Below are positions 6,181 through 11,994 of a stretch of 11,994 bases of DNA, in pieces. The stretch's first letter is position 1. The number at the start of each line of letters is the position of its first letter. This DNA comes from an uncultured Porphyromonas sp. (GTDB lineage: Bacteria; Bacteroidota; Bacteroidia; Bacteroidales; Porphyromonadaceae): NCBI GenBank assembly GCA_900538385.1, contig UWSO01000046.1, forward strand, positions 1 to 11,994. The letters are read 5' to 3'. A program made the position numbers and the translations under genes. The notes beneath the pieces are model-generated. The model was not told the origin of the DNA, ran no database searches, and was given only the letters and a program-made list of their open reading frames with translations.

Positions 6181-6380
6181 TTGCGTTTAGATCGAAGGGG
6201 GACGCAAACCGTCGGTGCGTCCGTCCCCGTTAAAATCAAGACGCTGTAACCTTTGACACAACGGACGCCTTCCCGCTAGACACTAGCCGTGCGTCCCTAT
6301 AAGTCGTTACACGTCACGCTCCGATTACTTCCGATCCACTCTGATCGCTCCGATCCCTAATCTCTAACCTCTAATCTCTT
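6181..6380. repeat. Second copy of the palindromic repeat family, with a TAATCTCTAA half-copy
   Basis: Positions 6214-6268 repeat the 55-bp core of 5711-5765. The segment 6260-6303 continues as a right arm whose reverse complement contains GGGACGCACGGCT, GTGTCTAG and GGCGTCCGTT, closely matching the left arm at 5779-5821. The matching left arm here is shortened (GGGGGACGCA near 6197). Downstream, 6310-6356 holds loosely repeated CCGAT/TGATC motifs, and 6359-6379 is a TAATCTCTAACCTCTAATCTC half-copy of the 5291-5368 repeat. No gene is visible in this interval. Confidence 0.6.
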
Positions 6381-6386
6381 TTTTCG

Positions 6387-6394
6387 TACCTTTG
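6387..6394 (+). promoter_or_regulatory. Promoter of the AI-2E family gene and dnaX, -7 box
   Basis: TACCTTTG matches TAnnTTTG exactly and is preceded by TTTTTTCG, like the tkt promoter. No TTTG -33 box is apparent 19-21 bp upstream. The leader would be about 53 nt. Since dnaX overlaps the downstream gene, this promoter probably serves both. Confidence 0.6.
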
Positions 6395-6453
6395 GGTGAA
6401 AGTTGATAGATCTATAATATATACGTTATATCTCAAAACCCACTCCTAGCTCT

Positions 6454-7743
6454 ATGACAGCAAATAGTAAAGCCCCTAACGACGCCTCGCAATCGTCATC
6501 TACTACAAAGTGTTGTGATCACATCTCTCCGGAAGACTTGACACATAGTCGTACGAAGCACGGAGAGCCTGTATATAAGGTATCCTTTTGGACTCCTCGC
6601 ACCTCTCTGATCACGCTGATTCTCCTTTTGTTACTGATCATCGGTAAGCACTCCCTACCCTACATGAGTGGCGTGCTGGGAGCCTTGACGATCTACGTCC
6701 TTCTGAGAGGTCAGATGAAGTGGCTCGTGGAGCGCAAGCGGTGGGGACGTAGCTGGGCAGCGTCGCTCCTGACTCTAGAGGCTATCTTTTTCTTCCTCAT
6801 ACCACTTTTGGGGATCGTCTTAATGCTGATCGACCTCTTCTCCTCCTTTGACCCTGAGTCGCTGAATGTGGTGACGGCACAAGCGCAAGATGTGATCAAA
6901 AATGTAGAGGAGCGCTTTGGCATAGAGCTGTGGAGTAATGAAAATCTGCAGAAGCTGACGAGCTTCTCGACCACTCTGGTAAAGGGTCTGCTGCAGGGCA
7001 TGTCCTCATTCTTCCTCAACGCCTTCATCATCCTCTTCCTCCTCTACTTCATGCTACGAGGTTATGACCAGTTTGAGGCTGCGGTGGAGGAGCTACTACC
7101 CTTTACAGAATGCAATAAGAAGACAGTCTCCAGCGAGACGATAAGCATCGTCAAGAGCAACGCTATCGGCATCCCGCTCTTGGCTATTGTGCAGGGAGTC
7201 TTTGCTTACATAGGCTACCTGATCTTCGGTGTGGACAATGCGCTACTCTTTGCAGTGCTGACGACCTTTACGACGATCATCCCAGTACTTGGCACGATGC
7301 TCGTCTGGGTGCCGATAGCGGTCGTCATGGGCATCAACGGGGACTGGCTCAACGCGATCCTCTTAGGACTATACGGCTTCATCGTCATCGGTGGTGTAGA
7401 CAATATAGCGCGCCTACTCCTACAGAAGCAGATGGCAAACATTCACCCACTAATTACGATCTTCGGAGTCTTCATCGGTCTCTCGCTCTTCGGATTCTGG
7501 GGCGTCATCTTCGGGCCGCTGATCCTCTCTCTGATCGTACTCTTTATCAATCTCTATCGTCATGACTTCGTCCCCGGATCGAAGGCTAAGCCAACAGCCT
7601 CTTCGGAGCTTCAAGAGACGAAGTCCCTCGAGCGTCTCTCCAAAATTGTACAGAACAATGGGCTCTCAGCCCTAACCAAGTCTGAGCAGGAGCGGTATGA
7701 GGAGGCACACACGGACGATGATAACCCTAAGGCAGATGAGTGA
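6454..7743 (+). CDS. AI-2E/PerM-family membrane transporter
   Basis: The protein has 429 residues. A hydrophilic Ser/Thr-rich N-terminus of about 48 residues leads into the hydrophobic core of the UPF0118/AI-2E transporter family. Membrane segments are visible at about 51-66, 70-84, 108-128, 185-202, 236-258, 264-293, 300-316 and 333-367. Family motifs include TTFTTIIPVLGT (270-281), GGVDNIARLLL (313-323) and HPLITIFGVFIGLSLFGFWG (331-350), followed by a GP pair. Members have been linked to autoinducer-2 export or to ion/proton antiport, and the substrate here is unknown. The tail beyond residue 370 is charged and cytoplasmic-looking. Its last codons overlap the dnaX start by 8 bp, which suggests translational coupling, although no functional link between the two is known to me. 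Confidence 0.9.
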   Translation: MTANSKAPNDASQSSSTTKCCDHISPEDLTHSRTKHGEPVYKVSFWTPRTSLITLILLLLLIIGKHSLPYMSGVLGALTIYVLLRGQMKWLVERKRWGRSWAASLLTLEAIFFFLIPLLGIVLMLIDLFSSFDPESLNVVTAQAQDVIKNVEERFGIELWSNENLQKLTSFSTTLVKGLLQGMSSFFLNAFIILFLLYFMLRGYDQFEAAVEELLPFTECNKKTVSSETISIVKSNAIGIPLLAIVQGVFAYIGYLIFGVDNALLFAVLTTFTTIIPVLGTMLVWVPIAVVMGINGDWLNAILLGLYGFIVIGGVDNIARLLLQKQMANIHPLITIFGVFIGLSLFGFWGVIFGPLILSLIVLFINLYRHDFVPGSKAKPTASSELQETKSLERLSKIVQNNGLSALTKSEQERYEEAHTDDDNPKADE

Positions 7744-9523
7744 CAACTTCATAGTATCAGCGCGTAAGTACCGCCCGCAGACTTTCGATGAGATGCTTGG
7801 GCAGGAGGCTATATGCCTCACGCTCAAGAGTGCTATCAAGCAGGGCAAGATAGCTCACGCTTACCTTTTCTGCGGTCCCCGTGGTGTGGGTAAGACGTCG
7901 GCAGCACGTATTCTAGCTCGCACGATCAACTGCGAGCAGCTCACCCCGCAGGGGGAGGCGTGTGGCGTATGCCCCAATTGTCAGGCCGCACTGCATCAGC
8001 GGGCGTTCAACATATACGAGCTGGACGCTGCTTCCAACAACTCGGTCGACGATATACGCCGTCTCAACGAAGATGTCTACATACGTCCGCAGCAAGGCAA
8101 GTACAAGGTTTACATCATCGATGAGGTGCACATGCTCTCGTCGGGCGCGTTCAACGCTTTTCTTAAAACGCTTGAGGAGCCACCGAGCTATGTGGTCTTT
8201 ATCTTAGCCACAACTGAAAAGGACAAGGTCCTCCCAACGATCCTCTCACGCTGTCAGGTGTACGACTTCAAGCCGATACCGCCTGAGCAGATCGCTGAGC
8301 AGCTACGCCGCGTGGCAGATGCGGAGGGGTTGCAGTACGACCCGCGCGCCTTCGACACGATAGCACGGATTGCTGACGGAGGTATGCGCGATGCGCTCTC
8401 GCTCTTCGACCGCTTGGCTAGTACAGCACAGGACGGGGTCATCTCCTACGAGCAGACGCTGCAGACGCTCAACATACTAGACGACGAATACTACTTTTAC
8501 TTTACCACCTACCTATATAGTGGTGACTACAAGCGTACGCTCCTACTCCTCGATGAGCTCCTCGGCAAAGGGGTCGCCATGCGACAACTGATCATCGGGC
8601 TGGCCGACTTTATGCGCAATCTGCTGGTGGCACGGACTCCAGAGACGATGCAGCTCTTTCCCTATACGGGAGTGCACGCAGAGCGCTTTACCACGCTAGC
8701 GCAGCAGATCCACCCGCTCTTTCTCTACAAGTCTATCACCAAGCTCGTCGCTTGCGAGCGCAACTACCGCTCATCGCAAGCTAAGCGCCTACTGGTCGAG
8801 CTGACTCTGATGGGCATCTCAGAGATGTGTGGGGCGTTTAAGAACGCTACCGTCGCGCCCGCAACGGCTTCGTCGGCTCCTAACGAACCGGCACCGAAAG
8901 CTTCTGAAACAGCTCCAGCTCCCCAAGCGAGTAGCGTACAGACACCGCAAGCGACCTATCAGGCTCCGCCAACGCCTACATCGGACGAAAAAAAAAAGGG
9001 TCCTCGGGTAGCAACTAGCCAACCGAAGCCCTACTCTCCCAAAGGATCCTCTCTACGTATATCAGCTCTCAAACGCCAAGCGGAGGAGACGCTCTCCTCG
9101 CAAGCTTCCTCCAGTGAGGCAGAGGAGGCAGAGGCTAGTGCAACCTCAGAGCTACGTGACGAGCCTGTCACACCAGAGGCGATACTCAAGTGGTGGCTCA
9201 CATTTGCAGACGACGAGATCACGGACGATGCCTATCTCTCACAACTACTACATACGGTGACGCCTGAGTTACAGCCTCCGCATGACCTCACAGTCTCGCT
9301 GGTAAGCAACATACAGCTAGAGTCGTTCGAGCGAATCGAGCGCACCTTGCTGCGCTACCTCAAGGCTAAGCTGCACAATGACCACCTGACGCTAACAACA
9401 GTGGTCGCAGCTGTCGAGCAAACGCAACACGCCTCGACAGCGCAGGAGCGCGCGGCTTACTATGTCGAAAACTACAAAGAGGTCGCTTACCTGACGAAGA
9501 CGCTCGGTCTCCGGGTCAAGTAA
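7736..9523 (+). CDS. dnaX: DNA polymerase III subunits gamma/tau
   Basis: The full-length product is 595 residues, the tau subunit of the replication clamp loader. An in-frame ATG at 7697 lies deep inside the preceding gene; I chose 7736 because MSDNFIVSARKYRP is the typical DnaX opening. Visible parts: Walker A GPRGVGKT (47-54), zinc-binding cysteines C66, C76, C79 and C82, Walker B VYIIDE (125-130), sensor-type ATTE (158-161) and the SRC arginine-finger motif (171-173). AAA+ and collar domains run to about residue 380, then comes a Pro/Ala/Ser/Gln-rich linker (about 380-490), then a C-terminal tau domain expected to bind polymerase or helicase. Codons 418-421 contain ten A residues; a one-base slip in either direction gives an early stop, as described at 8988-9018. 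The gene overlaps the AI-2E gene by 8 bp and converges with nth. Confidence 0.96.
   Translation: MSDNFIVSARKYRPQTFDEMLGQEAICLTLKSAIKQGKIAHAYLFCGPRGVGKTSAARILARTINCEQLTPQGEACGVCPNCQAALHQRAFNIYELDAASNNSVDDIRRLNEDVYIRPQQGKYKVYIIDEVHMLSSGAFNAFLKTLEEPPSYVVFILATTEKDKVLPTILSRCQVYDFKPIPPEQIAEQLRRVADAEGLQYDPRAFDTIARIADGGMRDALSLFDRLASTAQDGVISYEQTLQTLNILDDEYYFYFTTYLYSGDYKRTLLLLDELLGKGVAMRQLIIGLADFMRNLLVARTPETMQLFPYTGVHAERFTTLAQQIHPLFLYKSITKLVACERNYRSSQAKRLLVELTLMGISEMCGAFKNATVAPATASSAPNEPAPKASETAPAPQASSVQTPQATYQAPPTPTSDEKKKGPRVATSQPKPYSPKGSSLRISALKRQAEETLSSQASSSEAEEAEASATSELRDEPVTPEAILKWWLTFADDEITDDAYLSQLLHTVTPELQPPHDLTVSLVSNIQLESFERIERTLLRYLKAKLHNDHLTLTTVVAAVEQTQHASTAQERAAYYVENYKEVAYLTKTLGLRVK
8988..9018 (+). 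other. Candidate dnaX slippage site (gamma product)
   Basis: Ten consecutive A residues (8988-8997) precede GGG in dnaX. The zero frame reads GAA AAA AAA AAG GGT and continues to tau. A -1 shift, or one extra A in the mRNA, reads AAA GGG TCC TCG GGT AGC AAC TAG and stops at 9016-9018, giving 427 residues. Loss of one A stops at the TAG at 9009-9011. A short hairpin (GGGTAG/CTAGCC around CAA, one G-G mismatch) follows at 9007-9021. Escherichia coli dnaX makes its gamma subunit by ribosomal frameshifting at A AAA AAG, and Thermus thermophilus by slippage on an A-run. The long uninterrupted run and the lack of an obvious Shine-Dalgarno-like stimulator upstream favour transcriptional slippage, which is inference. 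Confidence 0.7.
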
Positions 9524-9595
9524 CGACGAAGCCCATCACGAGTGGCCGGCTGTGCCTTCCTACAGCGAGCTCCCTGTCACGGGTTAGACAGACGA
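9524..9595. other. Convergent spacer between dnaX and nth
   Basis: Two weak stem-loops lie here: GCTGTG/TACAGC at 9549-9566 and CTGTC/GACAG at 9574-9591. The second is followed at 9599-9603 by a T-run that lies within the end of nth, so it could end dnaX transcription. The first overlaps a degraded copy of the CTGTAGGGACGCAC repeat motif in reverse orientation. Confidence 0.35.
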
Positions 9596-10243
9596 TTACT
9601 TTTTAGAAGCTGTGGCGTAGTGGCGACAGCAAGCGTGGAGGGTGCACTCTTCGCAGAGTGGCTTGCGCGCTTTGCAGATGTAACGGCCTAGCAAAATGAG
9701 CTGATGATGCGCACGTATGAGCTGCGCCTGTGGGATACGCTTGACGAGCGCTTGCTCGACCGCTAGGGGCGTAGTGACACGTGAGGAAGCAAGCCCGATG
9801 CGCTTAGCGACACGGAAGACATGCGTATCGACGGGCATTGCCGGTGTCTCAAAGCATACAGCCAGCATCACACTAGCGCTCTTACGTCCTACTCCTGGGA
9901 GCGCCTCTAGCTCTTCGCGCGTAGCAGGCACGATGCCGTTGTGGCGCTGAGCTATCTGCTTAGAGAGTCCGAGGAGGTGCTTCGCCTTATTATTTGGATA
10001 GCTGACGCTCCCCATGAAGGCTAGCAGATCATCTACCGAGGCACGTGCCATCGCCTCAGGCGTCGGGTAGTGCGCCATCAGTTGTGGGGTCACCATATTG
10101 ACCCGCTTGTCGGTGCATTGTGCCGAGAGAACGACCGCTACAAGTAAACTGAAAGGGTCGTGGTAGATAAGCTCCGTATCGGCATCAGGATAAAGCTGAG
10201 TAAGCCCCTCCAGCGCCAAGCGGTATCGTTCGTCAAGCGTCAC
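9596..10243 (-). CDS. nth: Endonuclease III
   Basis: The 215-residue protein matches the usual length of about 210. Endonuclease III removes oxidised pyrimidines from DNA and nicks the backbone at the abasic site, in base excision repair. The helix-hairpin-helix LPGVGRKSASV (115-125) carries catalytic Lys121, and Asp139 in PVDTHVFRVAKR is the catalytic aspartate. The substrate-pocket segment LSAQCTDKRVN (39-49) is present. The C-terminal iron-sulfur loop is complete: C190-x6-C197-x2-C200-x5-C206. The gene begins 15 bp after the pheS stop, so the two are probably co-transcribed; no separate promoter is visible in that gap. It converges with dnaX. Confidence 0.96.
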   Translation of the reverse strand: MTLDERYRLALEGLTQLYPDADTELIYHDPFSLLVAVVLSAQCTDKRVNMVTPQLMAHYPTPEAMARASVDDLLAFMGSVSYPNNKAKHLLGLSKQIAQRHNGIVPATREELEALPGVGRKSASVMLAVCFETPAMPVDTHVFRVAKRIGLASSRVTTPLAVEQALVKRIPQAQLIRAHHQLILLGRYICKARKPLCEECTLHACCRHYATASKK

Positions 10244-10258
10244 TTTGTTGAGAAGCCT

Positions 10259-11284
10259 TTAGAGGGGTGTGGTGTGAGCGGTAAACTGCGAGAGGAAGTC
10301 TAGGTTATTTTCCGAGAAGTATCGCAGATCCTTGACATTGTACTTGAGGTTGGCAATGCGCTCCACGCCCAGTCCGAAGGCGTAGCCACTATAGACGGAG
10401 CTGTCGATGCCACAGTTGTCCAGGACGTTGGGATCGACCATGCCGCAACCCAATATCTCGACCCATCCGGTGTGCTTGCAGAAGCCACACCCCTCGCCAT
10501 GGCACAAGCCGCACGAGATATCCATCTCAGCACTTGGCTCAGTAAAGGGGAAGTAGGAGGGGCGCAATCGTATCTGCGTATCTGCGCCAAAGAGCGACTG
10601 AGCGAAGAAGAGCAACGCCTCTCTCAGGTCTGCGTAGCTCACGTTGCGGTCGATGTACAGTCCCTCGATCTGGTGAAAGAAGCAGTGAGCACGAGCGGAT
10701 ATAGCCTCGTTGCGATAAACACGTCCTGGGCAAAGCACTCGTATAGGTGGCTCTTGGCTCTTCATGACACGTGTCTGCACGGAGGAAGTGTGAGTGCGCA
10801 GTAGGATATTGCTCTTGTGATCCACAAAGAAGGTGTCCTGCATGTCTCGTGCGGGATGGTCTAGCGGGAAGTTGAGCGCCTCAAAAACATGCCAATCGTC
10901 CTCCACCTCAGGTCCCTCAGCTATGCTAAAGCCCATGCGCTCGAAGATATTACAGATCTCCTCCTGTATGAGAGTCAGTGGATGACGCGAGCCTTGTGGG
11001 TAAGGTACGGCGGGACGGGTTAGATCGATCGTCTGCTGCACAGAGCGCGTGGAGACAGAGGCTAGTATCTCCTTGATGCGTGCGGTAGCCTCTTGCTTGA
11101 GCTGATTAAGTGCTGCTCCTAGCTGTCGCTTCTCCTCGGGGGGAAGCTGGCGAAACGCCTCAAAGAGCTGGGTGATGCGTCCCTTCTTACCAAGATAAGC
11201 TATGCGTAGTTGCTCTGCTTCCTCGGGCGTAGAGGCCGCGAGGTTGGAGAGTGCCGATTGTAGTTGCTGGATTTGATCAAGCAT
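10259..11284 (-). CDS. pheS: Phenylalanine--tRNA ligase alpha subunit
   Basis: The 341-residue protein is the catalytic alpha chain of the tetrameric enzyme that charges tRNA-Phe, working with a beta chain (pheT) that is not in this window. An N-terminal coiled-coil of about 80 residues (tRNA-binding) leads to the class II core: motif 1 near HPLTLIQEEI (101-110), the EGPEVEDDWHVFEALN stretch (123-138), motif 2 RVYRNE to FFHQIEGLYID (188-212), FTEPSAEMDI (247-256), and motif 3 GYAFGLGVERIANLKY (300-315). A Cys-rich insert, C258-x2-C261-x4-C266-x2-C269, looks like a small metal-binding knuckle and, as I recall, occurs in a subset of bacterial PheS. pheS is separate from pheT here and paired with nth instead, 15 bp downstream. 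Confidence 0.96.
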   Translation of the reverse strand: MLDQIQQLQSALSNLAASTPEEAEQLRIAYLGKKGRITQLFEAFRQLPPEEKRQLGAALNQLKQEATARIKEILASVSTRSVQQTIDLTRPAVPYPQGSRHPLTLIQEEICNIFERMGFSIAEGPEVEDDWHVFEALNFPLDHPARDMQDTFFVDHKSNILLRTHTSSVQTRVMKSQEPPIRVLCPGRVYRNEAISARAHCFFHQIEGLYIDRNVSYADLREALLFFAQSLFGADTQIRLRPSYFPFTEPSAEMDISCGLCHGEGCGFCKHTGWVEILGCGMVDPNVLDNCGIDSSVYSGYAFGLGVERIANLKYNVKDLRYFSENNLDFLSQFTAHTTPL

Positions 11285-11383
11285 AAACAGAATATATGAG
11301 AAGAGAGCTACCCACTACGTCAAGCTGGCATGCGTTAGCGCAGCAGGACGCCGATAACTCTCATACAGTAGCTTTAGAGTAGA
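11285..11383. other. Spacer upstream of pheS
   Basis: No TAnnTTTG box reading toward pheS is present in these 99 bp, and no strong hairpin. Either pheS uses an unusual promoter or it is transcribed with the mini-protein gene upstream of it. Confidence 0.4.
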
Positions 11384-11722
11384 TTAGCGTATGACCACTT
11401 TGAGCGTATAGGTCTCTCCCTGCACGACAAGACGCACGAGATAGACTCCTGATGGTAAATGCTCATTGCGTACCTCCTGCCCCATGACGTTAAAGACCTG
11501 CATCTGCTCATACTCGCAGAGCGGTACGATAGCGCCATCACGCACCTCCACCCGAGGCGCAGACTGCTCCAAGGCAGAGGCTAGCGAAGCTGCAGCCATG
11601 AGATACTGATCAGACAATTGCTGTCGCTCGGAGGCGCCACACGCATCACTAGCTAACGCGCTGCAAGGCAGTAGTAGAGCGCAAACGACAAGGGTATATA
11701 TAGTATGTAGTAGTTGCTTCAT
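11384..11722 (-). CDS. Small secreted protein with T9SS C-terminal sorting domain
   Basis: From the chosen start the product is only 112 residues. Residues 1-25 form a clear signal peptide (MKQLLHTIYTLVVCALLLPC, then SALA and a likely cut before Ser26). Residues 26-56 are a short helical, Ala/Ser/Gln-rich spacer with one Cys. Residues about 57-112 resemble the C-terminal domain that directs proteins through the type IX secretion system of Bacteroidetes: RVEVRDGAIV, then MQVFNVMGQEV, then LPSGVYLVRLVV, ending TYTLKVVIR. An upstream in-frame ATG at 11780-11782 would add 20 residues ahead of the signal peptide and place the start upstream of the promoter box, so I reject it. There is no room for a separate cargo domain. 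It may be a small surface or structural protein, or a decayed remnant of a larger one. Cys20 sits in LLPC, a poor lipobox. Confidence 0.72.
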   Translation of the reverse strand: MKQLLHTIYTLVVCALLLPCSALASDACGASERQQLSDQYLMAAASLASALEQSAPRVEVRDGAIVPLCEYEQMQVFNVMGQEVRNEHLPSGVYLVRLVVQGETYTLKVVIR

Positions 11723-11748
11723 AAGCGTATGATCACTAGTAGTAGTGG

Positions 11749-11756
11749 CAAATATA
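11749..11756 (-). promoter_or_regulatory. Promoter of the T9SS mini-protein, -7 box
   Basis: The minus strand reads TATATTTG, matching TAnnTTTG. Transcription would start near 11742, leaving a leader of about 20 nt before the ATG at 11722. The -33 position near 11777-11780 reads TGTG, one mismatch from TTTG. Confidence 0.55.
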
Positions 11757-11782
11757 CAAACAACTTCTGACATAGCACACAT

Positions 11783-11994
11783 CTCCAGGGCTGACGCATT
11801 ATACGGGGTAGGTTTACCTACGTCTTAATGAGGGATCTCGGGAAATGGAGGAAATAGAACAATCCTCCGTGGAGATTTAGGATTATCCAGTGAGCAAATG
11901 AAAAATTCTTCCGAAGAATTGGTTGATTTCCTCCGAGCCATTTGGGCTTTTGCTCCGAGGAATTGACCTCAATGGAGATCTAGGAGTAGCTATA
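11783..11994. repeat. AT-rich intergenic DNA with degenerate inverted motifs
   Basis: No gene is visible. A perfect 6-bp inverted repeat around TT (GTAGGTTTACCTAC) lies at 11808-11821. From about 11845 onward GGAGGAA, TCCTCCGTGG, ATTCTTCCGAAGAATT (a near-palindrome around 11910-11925), TTTCCTCCGAG and CTCCGAGGAATT recur at short intervals, matching the repeat style of 5381-5562 and 52-121. Confidence 0.45.

Noticed and set aside
5700..6310. CRISPR-like array
   Set aside because: The repeats are few, diverged, of varying spacing and partly inverted, with no cas genes; they fit palindromic intergenic repeats instead.
8988..8997. The A10 run as a sequencing error that breaks dnaX
   Set aside because: With ten A residues the frame continues cleanly to a normal tau C-terminus; only a changed count would break it.
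11660..11722. The mini-protein as a lipoprotein
   Set aside because: The Cys in LLPC lacks the small residue normally found just before a lipobox cysteine, and a good signal peptidase I site (ALA before Ser26) follows it.

Overview
The window looks like chromosomal DNA from a Porphyromonas-like member of the Bacteroidales. Three things point there: promoter -7 boxes of the Bacteroidetes form TAnnTTTG (TACCTTTG three times, TATATTTG once); a small secreted protein ending in a type IX secretion (T9SS) C-terminal sorting domain; and Bacteroidetes-style versions of transketolase, PheS (Cys-rich insert) and RNase H (N-terminal hybrid-binding domain). Genus is an inference; no rRNA is present.

Layout. 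(1) 155-5200, minus strand: a tight four-gene unit transcribed tkt -> TPR protein -> RNase H -> ATP-grasp protein, with gaps of about 12, 14 and 19 bp, driven by a promoter at 5264-5271. (2) 5201-6453: a long repeat-rich intergenic region. It holds several hairpin-forming repeats, a roughly 100-bp remnant of the 3' end of an enolase gene, a palindromic element (43-bp arms) with related copies on both sides of a tRNA-Pro(GGG) gene, and the tRNA's promoter and hairpin terminator. (3) 6454-9523, plus strand: an AI-2E/PerM-family membrane protein gene overlapping dnaX by 8 bp. dnaX carries an A10 tract followed at once by stop codons in both other frames, a strong candidate for programmed slippage giving a short gamma form beside full-length tau. 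(4) 9596-11722, minus strand: the T9SS-type mini-protein, pheS and nth. pheS and nth are 15 bp apart. (5) Both window ends hold AT-rich intergenic DNA with degenerate short inverted motifs.

The genes are mostly housekeeping: pentose phosphate metabolism, RNA-DNA hybrid removal, replication clamp loading, base excision repair and Phe-tRNA charging. I see no phage, CRISPR, transposase or defence system. The most interesting signals are the dnaX slippage site, the tRNA-flanking palindromic repeat family, the enolase remnant joined to one of those repeats, and the secreted protein that is little more than a sorting domain.
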